From: Prolixibacteraceae bacterium
GTDB taxonomy: Bacteria; Bacteroidota; Bacteroidia; Bacteroidales; Prolixibacteraceae
Assembly (NCBI GenBank): GCA_019163175.1
Contig: JAFLKN010000007.1
Location: forward strand, 1-64,000
Direction: 5' to 3'
Length of the DNA stretch: 64,000 nt
The notes below the pieces were generated by a model, which was not told the origin of the DNA, searched no databases, and worked only from the letters and a program-made list of their open reading frames with translations. The translations under genes and the position numbers were made by a program. Shown in pieces: positions 36,317-45,787 of this stretch; positions within the stretch are counted from its first letter, which is position 1; each line of letters begins with the position of its first letter.

Positions 36317-37108
36317 ATGCAAGATTATCCGAAACTTCTGGTCTTTTTATTGTTTCTAAGTCTGTTCTCCTGCCGGAGTAGCCAGGAACTCATCTATCTG
36401 AAAGATGCTGCCGACAACGACATTATCAGCAAGCTTCCGGCACAAACAACCGAACACATCCTTAAAACCGGCGATATTCTTTACGTCAGCATCAAATCAA
36501 TGAACCCGGAAGTTAACATGCTGTTTAATCCGGAGTCAACTATGGAAGAAGGAAACACCAGCAATTCATTCCAGAAATTCACCACTCCAAGCGGGGCTTA
36601 CCTTTACGGATTCGAAGTGGATGCTGAAGGAAACATTAAACTACCCATGCTGGGCAAAATTAAACTGGCAGGAATTGCCATTTCGCAGGCTGAACCTGTT
36701 GTACAGAAAAAAGCCGACGAATTGCTGAACGACGCCATTGTAAAAGTAAAACTCCTGAATTTTAAAGTTACGGTGATCGGCGAGGTCAGGAATCCAGGCG
36801 TATATTACAACTACAACAATTCCATTACTGTTATTGAAGCACTGGCACTGGCCAGCGGAAATACCGATTTTGCTTCCATCAAAAAAGTAATGGTGGTAAG
36901 GCCTTTCCCCGACGGTAATAAATCGTTCCTGCTCGATCTGAGTTCAAAGAACACCTATCTGTCCGAGGCGTTTTACCTTCACCCCAACGATTACGTTATT
37001 GTACAACCCGACAAATACAAAAATTTCCAGTTAAACAGCCAGGCTTATTCGCTTATTTTCTCCTCGCTGTCGATACTTATTGCCGTTTTGGGTTTTGTAC
37101 TGAAATAA
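36317..37108 (+). CDS. Wza-type polysaccharide export lipoprotein
   Basis: A 263-aa outer membrane polysaccharide export protein. A signal sequence ends at lipobox Cys19 (FLSLFSC). It then has QELIYLKDA, the polysaccharide export motif HILKTGDILYVSIKSMNPE, a beta-grasp region and an SLBB domain with VTVIGEVRNPGVYYNYNNS. A C-terminal hydrophobic stretch (LIFSSLSILIAVLGFVL) ends the protein. Like Wza it would form the outer membrane channel for polymer release, working with the Wzc-type kinase encoded next. It is shorter than E. coli Wza, as usual in Bacteroidota. Confidence 0.92.
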   Translation: MQDYPKLLVFLLFLSLFSCRSSQELIYLKDAADNDIISKLPAQTTEHILKTGDILYVSIKSMNPEVNMLFNPESTMEEGNTSNSFQKFTTPSGAYLYGFEVDAEGNIKLPMLGKIKLAGIAISQAEPVVQKKADELLNDAIVKVKLLNFKVTVIGEVRNPGVYYNYNNSITVIEALALASGNTDFASIKKVMVVRPFPDGNKSFLLDLSSKNTYLSEAFYLHPNDYVIVQPDKYKNFQLNSQAYSLIFSSLSILIAVLGFVLK

Positions 37109-37170
37109 ATCAGGCGATGTACAATTGTCCGGGTTACCGGTTCTTGCCTGAATAAAACAGGCATTCATTA

Positions 37171-39591
37171 ATGCTAAACAAGTTTAACATGGTCAACAAT
37201 ACGAACAACAATCCCTTAGCAAAAAAGCAGGAAGAAGAGATCGACATCAAAAAAATGATCTATTTAATCATCAGGCAATGGCACTGGTTTTTACTCTTTG
37301 GAGTCCTGGGTCTGGGCGGAGCGTATGTGTACAACAAATTGACCAAACCGCGTTATTCGGTCAGCGCAACCATGCTTGTCCCCAAGAAGTCTGATGGAAT
37401 TGACATGAAGAACCTGTTCGAAGGCGCCCTCGATCAGAACAACAACAACATCTACAACCAGATCGAGATCATTAAATCGTACTATAACATCAACCAAACT
37501 CTGGCGAACCTGAACTGGCGGACCAATTGGTATAAAAAAGACTGGCTTACCTGGAAAGGCATCTATAAACAGGAGCCCTTCGATGTCCAGGAAACAGCCA
37601 ACTTTGTTAATCCCAAAGGAATTGCAATCAACATCAGGCCTAAAACTGCCGATACCTATACGATTTCAGTAGATGATAAAACAAAAGGTGGCGCTGAGAT
37701 TAAGTTCGAGAGCCAGGGCACATTTAATACGCCGTTTGTCAACCCTTATTTCAACTTTACCCTCCTGAAAAAGGTAAACAGTACAGAATCGGTAAGCGGC
37801 GAATACTATTTTGTATTTAACGACCTGAACGATGCCACCAAAGCATACCAAAAAAAGCTGAATGCCACAATTAAAGATAAAAACAGCGACATCATCCAAT
37901 GTACCATTGAAGGTGAAGAACCTGCCCGGGAAGGCGAATTCCTGAATGAAATGATCAATGTGTACATCGAGGGCAAAATGAACCTGCAAAATGAAGCCCA
38001 GCGCCGTTCACTTGAATTCATTAACGCCCAGCTCACCGGAATATCCGATTCACTCCACTCGGCCAGCTCCAAATTCACCGATTTCCGTTCGAAAAACAAG
38101 ATTATTGACCTGGGCAACGAAGGAAAACTCGTGATGGACAACCTAAAGGAAATTGAATCGGAAAAAGCGCAAAGCCAGATGCAGCTCGACTATTTCCAGA
38201 ACCTGTTAAAATACCTGAACAACACCACCGACATCAAACAGTTGGTTTCTCCTTCAGTTGTTGGCATTGAGGATGCCTCGCTCAACACGGTGGTACTTAA
38301 ACTCGGCGAATTGTACAACCGCCGACAGGTCATTTCATTCAGTGCAAAAGAAAACAACCCTACCCTGGTCATGATCGACAAGGAAATTAAACAGGCTCGC
38401 ACACAGCTCAACGAAAATCTGCGTAACCTTATCGACAATGCCACCAAGTCCATCAACAGTATGGCCGACAGGCAGTCGAACATCAGTACGCAACTCAATA
38501 AACTGCCGCAGAAAGAACAGCAGATGATCAACATACAGCGGCAATTCGACCTGACCAACGAAATATACACCTTCCTGCTGCAAAAACGCGCTGAAACCAA
38601 CATTGCACTTGCCTCCAGTATTCCCGATGTACAAATCATCGATATTGCTCGGCCCGATAATGCATTGCTCATCAGTCTTTCCCATAAAATGATCCTCCTT
38701 ATTGGTTTCGTGATTGGACTTGTGCTTCCACTGGCTTTCATTCTGCTCATCAATTTCTTCGATGACCGCATCCGCACGCAGGAAGACATGGAAAACAACA
38801 CGACGCTTCCGATATTGGGAAACATCATGCACAACGTGATCAAGTCTGACCTCGCTGTGTTCGAAACACCCAAATCCAATCTGGCTGAATCCTTCAGAGC
38901 CCTGCGCACCAACATGCAGTTTATGCTTACGGCAAACGGAAACAAGGGACAGGTGATCTCCATTCACTCCACCAATCCCGGCGAAGGAAAATCTTTTAAC
39001 GCCATTAACCTCGCTACCATCTTTGCCATGAACGACAAAAAGGTATTGCTGATTGGCGCCGACATGCGCAAACCACGTGCACACAAAATATTCGATGCAA
39101 GCAACGAAAAGGGATTAAGTACCTTGCTTATCGGTTACGACAGTCTCGAAGATGTCATGCTACCCACACAAATCGAAAACCTTTCCCTGCTTCCTTCAGG
39201 ACCTATTCCACCCAATCCTGCTGAGATATTGGGTAAGCCTGAAATGAGCCAACTGATTGAAAAAGCCCGCTCCATGTTCGACTTTATTGTCATCGATAAC
39301 GCGCCGGTGGGCTTGGTAACTGATGGATTTATTGTGGGTCAGCTCTCAGACCTGAACATCTTTATCCTGCGCTACGGCGTTTCACACAAACACCAGCTCG
39401 AAATGATTAACCAGTATGCCGCAAAACAGATGATCCCCAACCCGGCTATTGTAGTGAATGATATAAAGACTAATTCTTTCGGCTATACCTATTACAAGTA
39501 TTACCAATACGAAGACTACCAAAATACCTATTACACAGCCGAAGACCAGGGAATCGACAAACGCCGCAAAAGAAAAACAAAAAACAACTAG
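37171..39591 (+). CDS. Wzc-type polysaccharide co-polymerase / tyrosine autokinase
   Basis: An 806-aa inner membrane protein. It has a Wzz domain between TM1 (WHWFLLFGVLGLGGAYVY, about residue 37) and TM2 (MILLIGFVIGLVLPLAFILL, about 505), with a long coiled-coil periplasmic part. A cytoplasmic BY-kinase domain has Walker A STNPGEGKSFNAINLA near 600, Walker A' VLLIGADMRKPR near 628 and FIVIDNAPVG. A C-terminal tyrosine cluster (YTYYKYYQYEDYQNTYY, about 772-788) is the autophosphorylation site. It controls polymer length and export together with the Wza protein. No partner phosphatase (wzb-type) gene is visible nearby. Confidence 0.95.
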   Translation: MLNKFNMVNNTNNNPLAKKQEEEIDIKKMIYLIIRQWHWFLLFGVLGLGGAYVYNKLTKPRYSVSATMLVPKKSDGIDMKNLFEGALDQNNNNIYNQIEIIKSYYNINQTLANLNWRTNWYKKDWLTWKGIYKQEPFDVQETANFVNPKGIAINIRPKTADTYTISVDDKTKGGAEIKFESQGTFNTPFVNPYFNFTLLKKVNSTESVSGEYYFVFNDLNDATKAYQKKLNATIKDKNSDIIQCTIEGEEPAREGEFLNEMINVYIEGKMNLQNEAQRRSLEFINAQLTGISDSLHSASSKFTDFRSKNKIIDLGNEGKLVMDNLKEIESEKAQSQMQLDYFQNLLKYLNNTTDIKQLVSPSVVGIEDASLNTVVLKLGELYNRRQVISFSAKENNPTLVMIDKEIKQARTQLNENLRNLIDNATKSINSMADRQSNISTQLNKLPQKEQQMINIQRQFDLTNEIYTFLLQKRAETNIALASSIPDVQIIDIARPDNALLISLSHKMILLIGFVIGLVLPLAFILLINFFDDRIRTQEDMENNTTLPILGNIMHNVIKSDLAVFETPKSNLAESFRALRTNMQFMLTANGNKGQVISIHSTNPGEGKSFNAINLATIFAMNDKKVLLIGADMRKPRAHKIFDASNEKGLSTLLIGYDSLEDVMLPTQIENLSLLPSGPIPPNPAEILGKPEMSQLIEKARSMFDFIVIDNAPVGLVTDGFIVGQLSDLNIFILRYGVSHKHQLEMINQYAAKQMIPNPAIVVNDIKTNSFGYTYYKYYQYEDYQNTYYTAEDQGIDKRRKRKTKNN

Positions 39592-39600
39592 TCCTTATCC

Positions 39601-39640
39601 CGTCATTACGACCACGAGAAACGCGGTGGGAAGCAATCTC
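39601..39640 (+). repeat. CGTCATT repeat copy
   Basis: CGTCATTACGACCACGAGAA followed by ACGCGGTGGGAAGCAATCTC, a diverged forward copy of the CGTCATTGCGA element, 9 bases after the kinase stop. A CAACTTAGAACCTGAACT stretch follows before the next ATG. Confidence 0.75.
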
Positions 39641-39706
39641 AAGCTGAAACTTCATCCGATGGGGTGACAATGCAACAAAACAATTTGCAACTTAGAACCT
39701 GAACTC

Positions 39707-41080
39707 ATGATATCAACCTTACTCTCAAAAATTAATTCCAATACCGAAACCATTGGCGTTATTGGTCTTGGTTATGTAGGACTACCTCTGGCGGTTAGCT
39801 TTGCGCAGGCAAATATTAAAGTAATTGGCTTCGATAAATCTCAGGCCAAAGTCGATCAGATCAATCGTGGGGACAACTACATTAAAGACATTCGCGATGC
39901 TGTATTACGCGAGGTCGTCGAAAGCATTACCCTTAGCGCCACCACAGACTTTAGCCGAATCCGCGAATGCGATGCCCTACTTATTTGTGTTCCCACTCCG
40001 TTGGATAAATTCCGCAAACCCGACATGAGTTACATAGAATCAGCCTGTATCTCAATTGGAAAAAACATGAAATCAGGAACTTTCATAAGTCTTGAAAGCA
40101 CCACCTACCCCACTACAACAGAAGACTTTATGCTACCTCTTATCGAAGAAGCATCAAAGGAAAACCCGATCAATAAGCAGGAGGTCAGAAATCAGAAATC
40201 AGAAGCTGTTCAAACACAACCTGCAACATTCAAACATGGCATTGACTTTTGGCTAGCTTATTCTCCGGAACGCGTCGATCCGGGAAATATCAACTTCCAT
40301 ACAAAAAACACACCCAAAGTACTGGGAGCCATTACTCCGGAAGGACTACAAATCGGAGAGAAAATCTATTCCAAAGCTATCGATCACCTGCATCTTGTGA
40401 GTTCGCCAAAGGTTGCCGAGATGGTTAAGATACTTGAAAACACCTATCGGCTGATTAACATCAGCCTAATTAACGAACTGGCCTTATTATCCGGTAAAAT
40501 GGGTATCGACATCTGGGAAGTGATTGAAGCAGCAAAAACCAAACCTTTCGGATTTCAGGCTTTTTATCCCGGACCAGGAATTGGAGGACACTGTATTCCA
40601 CTCGATCCGTTTTATCTCGAACACATTGCTAAGAAATACGATTTTGACCTCAGTATGATTCATACAGCAGGACATATTAATATGCGGATGCCTCATTACA
40701 TGGTCATTAAAATATCCACCGCTTTAAACAGCATTAAAAAGGCAGTTAATGGCAGTAATATTCTCTTTTTGGGAGTAGCCTATAAACCGGATATCGATGA
40801 TCCCCGCGAATCACCTGCTTTGGAAATCATTGACATCATTACTCGCAAGGGCGCCAATGTCAGCTATCATGATCCGCATATTCCAAACCTACAGACTGGA
40901 CATAAGAAGCACTTAAAATCAGTGGAATTAACCGCTCAAACTTTAGAGGAGGCAGACTGCGTGGTAATCACAACCAATCATTCGGTATTCGACGCAGAAA
41001 TGATTCGGCAACATGCCCGACTAATTGTGGATCTAAGAAATGTAATTAAAGAGACTGCAGAGAACGTGTTTAAATTATAA
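39707..41080 (+). CDS. Nucleotide-sugar dehydrogenase (UDP-N-acetylhexosamine type, WbpA-like)
   Basis: A 457-aa NAD-dependent dehydrogenase that oxidises a UDP-hexosamine C6 alcohol to a uronate. The N-terminal Rossmann motif is GVIGLGYVGLPLAV (residues 17-30), followed by LLICVPTPLDKFRKPD. ESTTYPTTT and the catalytic Cys296 in GPGIGGHCIPLDPFYL come next, and the C-terminal domain has FLGVAYKPDIDDPRESPAL. The PGPGxGGHCIPxDPFYL form points to UDP-GlcNAc/ManNAc dehydrogenases such as WbpA rather than UDP-glucose dehydrogenase. Residues about 150-175 (NKQEVRNQKSEAVQTQP) are an insertion carrying a 7-base tandem repeat. It supplies an acidic sugar for the polymer. Confidence 0.93.
   Translation: MISTLLSKINSNTETIGVIGLGYVGLPLAVSFAQANIKVIGFDKSQAKVDQINRGDNYIKDIRDAVLREVVESITLSATTDFSRIRECDALLICVPTPLDKFRKPDMSYIESACISIGKNMKSGTFISLESTTYPTTTEDFMLPLIEEASKENPINKQEVRNQKSEAVQTQPATFKHGIDFWLAYSPERVDPGNINFHTKNTPKVLGAITPEGLQIGEKIYSKAIDHLHLVSSPKVAEMVKILENTYRLINISLINELALLSGKMGIDIWEVIEAAKTKPFGFQAFYPGPGIGGHCIPLDPFYLEHIAKKYDFDLSMIHTAGHINMRMPHYMVIKISTALNSIKKAVNGSNILFLGVAYKPDIDDPRESPALEIIDIITRKGANVSYHDPHIPNLQTGHKKHLKSVELTAQTLEEADCVVITTNHSVFDAEMIRQHARLIVDLRNVIKETAENVFKL
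40181..40205 (+). repeat. In-frame CAGAAAT tandem repeat inside the dehydrogenase gene
   Basis: Tandem TCAGAAA units (GGTCAGAAATCAGAAATCAG) encode RNQKSE-like residues in a loop between ESTTYPTTT and the YSPERVDPGN motif, where relatives have a short link. Confidence 0.55.
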
Positions 41081-41154
41081 ACCTTATATAAGAAAAGTAG
41101 TTCTATTCATCTGTTTAAATTGTAGTAAAAGAATATAAGGCACCTAGTCTGGAT

Positions 41155-41386
41155 TCCATCATTGCAAGTGACGAAGGAGCGAAGCAATCTGTCAGCATAC
41201 CGTCATTGCGAGGACGACAAAGGAGGACGCGGCAATCTGTCCGCAAACCACCACTTCCGTCATTGCGAGCAATTGAAATAGAGCAACCTTTTTCCTCACC
41301 CGATTGCTTCACGATGTTTGCAATGACGAATGACATGAAATAAACAACAGATTGCTTCATTCCGCTGCGCTGTATTCGCAATGACG
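41155..41386. repeat. CGTCATTGCGA repeat cluster
   Basis: Four elements: a diverged forward copy at 41155-41193, a forward copy at 41201-41240 ending GGCAATCTGT, a palindromic unit at 41258-41328 with terminal CGTCATTGCGA and TTTGCAATGACG, and a reverse copy CAGATTGCTTC to CGCAATGACG at 41348-41386. This gap of over 600 bases contains no gene, only repeats. Confidence 0.88.
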
Positions 41387-41431
41387 GTCGCGAAGATTTA
41401 CACGTTGGTGCAAACAAACCCATCCAACAAG

Positions 41432-41665
41432 GGGCGACGAGGAGACAGGGCGACTTGAAACCCGCAACTCGCAACCCACAACTATAACCCGCCGGTGACT
41501 GAGCACGTGGTTCCTGAGCGTTGCCCTGAGCGAGAAGCAGTCGAAGGGTGCGTAGCGTGTCGAAGGAAAGCAGTCGAAGGCAACTTGAAACTTTATACGA
41601 CCAGGCGAAAGGGCGACCAAGGCGACGTGGCGACTTGAAACCTGGAACTTGAAACTTTAGACCCC
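41432..41665. repeat. GTTCCTGAGC/CGAAGG repeat and ACTTGAAAC repeats
   Basis: GGTTCCTGAGCGTTGCCCTG, then GCGAGAAGCAGTCGAAGGGT and TGTCGAAGGAAAGCAGTCG lie at 41510-41580. Copies of ACTTGAAAC occur at 41452, 41582, 41632 and 41648 among GGCGAC-rich stretches. The first part is the free form of sequences seen inside the 301-aa gene and gmd. Confidence 0.7.
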
Positions 41666-41686
41666 CAACCCGTAACTTAATACACC

Positions 41687-42070
41687 ATGATCTTAGCTAT
41701 CGACTTCGACGGTACGATCGTCGAGCACCGTTATCCCGCCATTGGGCGAATCCGTCCGTTTGCTTTCGAAACACTGAAAGCCCTTCAGAAAAAGAACCAC
41801 CGGATCATCTTATGGACGCACCGCTCAGGAGATGAACTGGATGAGGCGGTTTCCTTTTGCCGCGAAAATGGACTGGAATTCTATGCCGTAAATAAAAACT
41901 ACCCGGAGGAAAAATGGAACGAAAAGGACAGCCGTAAAATACTCGCCGACATTTACATCGACGACCGTAACCTCGGTGGACTTCCTTCCTGGGGCGAAAT
42001 ATTTAAACTTATCTGCCCCGAAGAGGATCTTACCTCTGAGAAAACTACAAAACCCTGGTGGAAACGATAA
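41687..42070 (+). CDS. HAD-superfamily hydrolase-like protein
   Basis: A 127-aa small HAD protein: the nucleophile motif ILAIDFDGTIVEHRYP (DxDGT at residues 5-9), motif II ILWTHRSGDEL, and ILADIYIDDRNLGG with the C-terminal acidic motif. It resembles small HAD-like proteins often encoded in Bacteroidota capsule loci. The phosphatase substrate is unknown; a sugar phosphate is plausible from context. It follows a long repeat block and precedes another repeat. Confidence 0.82.
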   Translation: MILAIDFDGTIVEHRYPAIGRIRPFAFETLKALQKKNHRIILWTHRSGDELDEAVSFCRENGLEFYAVNKNYPEEKWNEKDSRKILADIYIDDRNLGGLPSWGEIFKLICPEEDLTSEKTTKPWWKR

Positions 42071-42133
42071 TATACCAATTTTGGACAACACGAACCATTT
42101 ACCATTAACCACTAACCATTCCGACCGTCAATC

Positions 42134-42168
42134 CGTCATTGCGAGCGACCTCAGGAGCGTGGCAATCT
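42134..42168 (+). repeat. CGTCATTGCGAG repeat copy, left flank of the AT-rich cassette
   Basis: CGTCATTGCGAGCGACCTCA then GGAGCGTGGCAATCT, a single forward element in the 240-base gap before the flippase gene. Confidence 0.85.
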
Positions 42169-42310
42169 CAACTAAACAATTGGCAAAGCCGAAGACGAAA
42201 TAATCACACAACAACAAAAACAAATCTCATTCTAGTTTAAATCACCAAACTGCTGTAAAGTGGTGTTACTTGAAAAAATTATCCAGTGGATTTAAATAAC
42301 GTTAATTCAA

Positions 42311-43678
42311 ATGGGCTTAGCCACTAAACTTAAAATATACATATCCGATTTTTTTACAAAAGGCCATCAACGCACGGTTGAAGCAAAAAAAAATATAGCA
42401 GCCTCATTATTTATTAAGGGAATAAGCATCGCTATTAATCTGGCTTTGGTTCCCTTGACAATAAACTACGTAAATCCAACACAGTATGGAATTTGGCTTA
42501 CTTTGTCTTCTATTGTTGCCTGGTTTAGCTTCTTCGATATTGGTTTTGGACATGGTTTGCGTAATCGTTTTGCCGAAGCTAAGGCCACAGGTAATTTCGA
42601 AAAAGCGCGAATTTATGTAAGCACTACTTATGCTGTTCTTACGTTAATTTTTAGCCTTGTTTGGGTATTTTTTTTTGTGGGAAACTATTGGATTGATTGG
42701 ACAAAAATACTTAATACCCCACCTAAAATGGCTTTAGAATTATCTACTTTAGCTATTATAGTATTTAGCTTTTTTTGTATTCAAATTGTTTTAAAAACCA
42801 TTAATACAATAATTATTGCCGATCAGAGGCCTGCCAAAGCTGCTTTTTTTGATATGCTGGGACAACTGATATCATTAATAATCATTTATATTTTAACTAA
42901 AAAAACACAAGGTTCTCTTATTTATTTGGGATTATCATTTGGACTTGCTCCGGTTCTAATATTGATCACTTCTTCTATCTGGCTCTTTTCAACAAAATAC
43001 AAATACTTCAGGCCATCATTTAAATATTTTCAGTTTGCAGCAATTAGTGACATAATCAAACTTGGTTCTAAGTTTTTTTTAATTCAAATCTCAGTGATTG
43101 TAATTTATCAAATGAATAATTTGCTAATAGCACATATAGGTAATCCCGAGGATGTTACAGCATACAATATTGCAAACAAATATTTAGGAACTGTTGTGAT
43201 GATATTTTCAATTATTATGACGCCATTTTGGTCATCTTTCACGGAGGCCTTTGCGAAAAAAGATATTGCTTGGATGAAATCAACAAAACTAAGACTAAAT
43301 ACTATTTCTTACTATGGAATTATTGGAGTTATAATATTTGCATCCATATCAAAATTCATTTATAAATTATGGATTGGTGATACGGTTACAATACCAATTT
43401 CGCTTACTTTTTATGTCTCTATCTTCACTATACTTCAAATACTAATTTGGTTAAACACTCCAATTCTTAATGGTATTGGAAAAATAAAAATACAGATTAT
43501 TAGTTATTCCTTAGCCGTATTTTTTCATATCCCATTATCTCTTTTACTAGGATCAAAGATAGGAATAGGAGGAGTAATTATCTCTTCATCAATATTTTAT
43601 GTTACAATAATATATCTAACGTCTAGACAAGTTAGACTAATTTTAGATGGAAATGCTAAAGGCATTTGGAATCAATAA
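42311..43678 (+). CDS. Wzx-type polysaccharide flippase
   Basis: A 455-aa integral membrane protein with about 12 hydrophobic helices and the flippase (MATE-like) character: NIAASLFIKGISIAINLALV, then PTQYGIWLTLSSIVAWFSFF and DIGFGHGLRNRFAEAKATG, the hallmark opening of Wzx proteins. It would translocate undecaprenyl-linked repeat units across the inner membrane. Coding sequence is distinctly AT-rich relative to the export genes upstream, as in most strain-specific O-antigen genes. It is first in a seven- to eight-gene cassette read in one direction. Confidence 0.92.
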   Translation: MGLATKLKIYISDFFTKGHQRTVEAKKNIAASLFIKGISIAINLALVPLTINYVNPTQYGIWLTLSSIVAWFSFFDIGFGHGLRNRFAEAKATGNFEKARIYVSTTYAVLTLIFSLVWVFFFVGNYWIDWTKILNTPPKMALELSTLAIIVFSFFCIQIVLKTINTIIIADQRPAKAAFFDMLGQLISLIIIYILTKKTQGSLIYLGLSFGLAPVLILITSSIWLFSTKYKYFRPSFKYFQFAAISDIIKLGSKFFLIQISVIVIYQMNNLLIAHIGNPEDVTAYNIANKYLGTVVMIFSIIMTPFWSSFTEAFAKKDIAWMKSTKLRLNTISYYGIIGVIIFASISKFIYKLWIGDTVTIPISLTFYVSIFTILQILIWLNTPILNGIGKIKIQIISYSLAVFFHIPLSLLLGSKIGIGGVIISSSIFYVTIIYLTSRQVRLILDGNAKGIWNQ

Positions 43679-43729
43679 ATCAGGAATTTCTTCCTTAGAC
43701 CAATTACTAATCAATAAAATTAAAAAAAA

Positions 43730-44455
43730 ATGAAACAATGGTTGCTAAAATTAATTAATCCAATATTAATTAAATACTTCTCATGTAACTTGGTACACGT
43801 CATTCATACATTAGACTCCGAAGGCGATGTATGGAAAAGAATAAAGCAAAAACAAATTAAGCCAAACCAAATATTTGATATAGGTGCGGCACGAGGCGAA
43901 TGGTCAAATAATCTAATTAAAGAATTCCCAGATGCAAAATATTTATTGTTTGACCCCTTAGAAGAGAATGAAATCCATTTAAGGAAATTAACTAACATTT
44001 ATCCTTCTATGACTAATCATTGCTGTGCTTTGGGTGAAAGAAACGGAGAAATTGAGATAAATGTCCATTCTGACCAGACAAGTAAATTTGAAAGTGAATG
44101 GGGCGGATTAAAACGCACGGTAAAATTGCGCACCTTGGATTCCTTTTTAACTGCCAATAATGATGGTCAAATTAATTTCATGAAAATCGATGTACAGGGA
44201 GCAGAATTAGATGTTTTAAAAGGTGCAACCAAAATGCTTAATTCATGTAAAGTTATACAGGTCGAAATATCATTTAAAAAGGTCTATAATGAGGCTCCTA
44301 TTGCACATGAAATTATAAACTTTCTTTCTGAAAATGGTTTTAGAATTTATGATATGACTTCTGTTATCAAAAGAAAAGATGATCGCGAATTATTACAGGC
44401 AGATATTTTTTTTACGTCCCTTAACACTTTATTCGAACCGGAAACCTGGAAATAA
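43730..44455 (+). CDS. FkbM-family methyltransferase
   Basis: A 241-aa SAM-dependent methyltransferase of the FkbM family. Motif I is QIFDIGAARGEWSNNLI, with the acidic YLLFDPLEEN strand, a central GALGERNGEIEI-like segment (CALGERNGEIEINVHSD) and FMKIDVQGAELDVLKGA, the family signature. It probably O-methylates a sugar of the repeat unit. It sits between flippase and polymerase genes in the AT-rich cassette. Confidence 0.9.
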   Translation: MKQWLLKLINPILIKYFSCNLVHVIHTLDSEGDVWKRIKQKQIKPNQIFDIGAARGEWSNNLIKEFPDAKYLLFDPLEENEIHLRKLTNIYPSMTNHCCALGERNGEIEINVHSDQTSKFESEWGGLKRTVKLRTLDSFLTANNDGQINFMKIDVQGAELDVLKGATKMLNSCKVIQVEISFKKVYNEAPIAHEIINFLSENGFRIYDMTSVIKRKDDRELLQADIFFTSLNTLFEPETWK

Positions 44456-44503
44456 TTTTTTCCTTTTGATTAAACGGTCATTTATATGATATTTTAAACG
44501 AAA

Positions 44504-45784
44504 ATGAAATTTTCTAAAAATCAGCTTATTGCTTTTCTTTTTGGACTTGGAGCAACCATATCCATACGAATGGTTGGCATTTTTGCTATCAGTGATTTAA
44601 TTGCAATATTCTTTTTACCCTTTCTGGCGTTCAAACAAAATATGTTTGTCGACCGAAGATTTCGTAGAGTCATTATTTTATTGCTTTTATGGATGGCATC
44701 AACCGTTGTTTCTGATATCTACAACCATTCAACAATGACTAATGCAGCAAAAGGATTTTTTACATTAGTTCCCTTTTTAGCCTGCCTAATATTTGCCTAT
44801 TGGCTCTTACGAAAAAACTACGAATTGATGATTCCGTTTCTATGGGGATATGTAATTTCTTTTACATTAAGCGCAGGTTTCGGATTTGATGCATTTTACA
44901 TAGAAATGATTCAAACAAAAGGAGTAGCCGGAGTAACCCAATTAGATCATTATAATAAAATTAAGGTGTGGATAATTAGTGCTTTTATTTCAGGCGCTTT
45001 TGCCATTACATATTTTAAAAGATTTCCCAGATTTGTTACATTGGTGATATTTTCATTTTCATTTATTGTACTCCTAGATGGATCACGAAGTATATTTTTG
45101 ATTTATTTTATAGTTGCGATTTCATTAATTTATATACTACGAATAACGAAAAATCTACATTGGGACGGTGACATATGGTCAATGAATCTACAAAGAAAAG
45201 TTACCAGATTCTCTTTTTATATTATTGTATTAATTTTTGCAGCAAAAGGGGTTTATTCGTTTAGTGCTACAAATGGATACTTGGGAGAGAATGAAAGACA
45301 AAAATACGATGATCAATCATCTACAAAAATTGGACTTTTTTCCGGAAGGGGAGAAATAATTTCTTCTTTTTTGGCAATTAAAGATTCACCCATATTGGGA
45401 CACGGCTCCTATGCCATAGATAATGTTGGCTATGGATATCAAGCTGCCAAATTAATAGGAGCTAATGATTTATCACTTGAATGGAATATGAATAGAATTG
45501 GTGAAAATTACATTCCGACACATTCGCATATATGGCAAGCTTGGGTATATAATGGTTTCCTCGGTGGTGTTTTTTGGATTTATATTCTTATAGGAGTTCT
45601 TATAGTCTATATTTCAAAATATTTGTTTTTATATCCAAGATATCAGGCTTATATTCTTTGTTCACTAGCAAACGCAATTTGGAACATTTTATTCAGTCCA
45701 TTCTCCCAACGACCTTTATTAGCGACTTCGCTAGTTTTTTTTATAGTTTTAATGCAAGCCGAAGATCAAACAAAACAAAATTAA
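44504..45784 (+). CDS. Wzy-type O-antigen polymerase/ligase
   Basis: A 426-aa multi-pass membrane protein with about 10-11 helices and a large periplasmic loop containing KIGLFSGRGEIISSFLA, LGHGSYAIDNVGYG and PTHSHIWQAWVYNGFLGG. The H-x-H-x-x-x-x-x-x-x-x-G-x-x-G arrangement matches the O-antigen ligase/polymerase family. Position beside the flippase supports polymerase rather than ligase. Like most Wzy proteins, the rest is poorly conserved. Confidence 0.85.
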   Translation: MKFSKNQLIAFLFGLGATISIRMVGIFAISDLIAIFFLPFLAFKQNMFVDRRFRRVIILLLLWMASTVVSDIYNHSTMTNAAKGFFTLVPFLACLIFAYWLLRKNYELMIPFLWGYVISFTLSAGFGFDAFYIEMIQTKGVAGVTQLDHYNKIKVWIISAFISGAFAITYFKRFPRFVTLVIFSFSFIVLLDGSRSIFLIYFIVAISLIYILRITKNLHWDGDIWSMNLQRKVTRFSFYIIVLIFAAKGVYSFSATNGYLGENERQKYDDQSSTKIGLFSGRGEIISSFLAIKDSPILGHGSYAIDNVGYGYQAAKLIGANDLSLEWNMNRIGENYIPTHSHIWQAWVYNGFLGGVFWIYILIGVLIVYISKYLFLYPRYQAYILCSLANAIWNILFSPFSQRPLLATSLVFFIVLMQAEDQTKQN

Positions 45785-45787
45785 ATT

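Noticed and set aside
34852-42145. Similarity of the tRNA 3' end AATCCGTCATCGC to the repeat AATCCGTCATTGCG at 42131
   Set aside because: Only about 12 bases match and the repeat family has its own consensus, so an att site is not supported.
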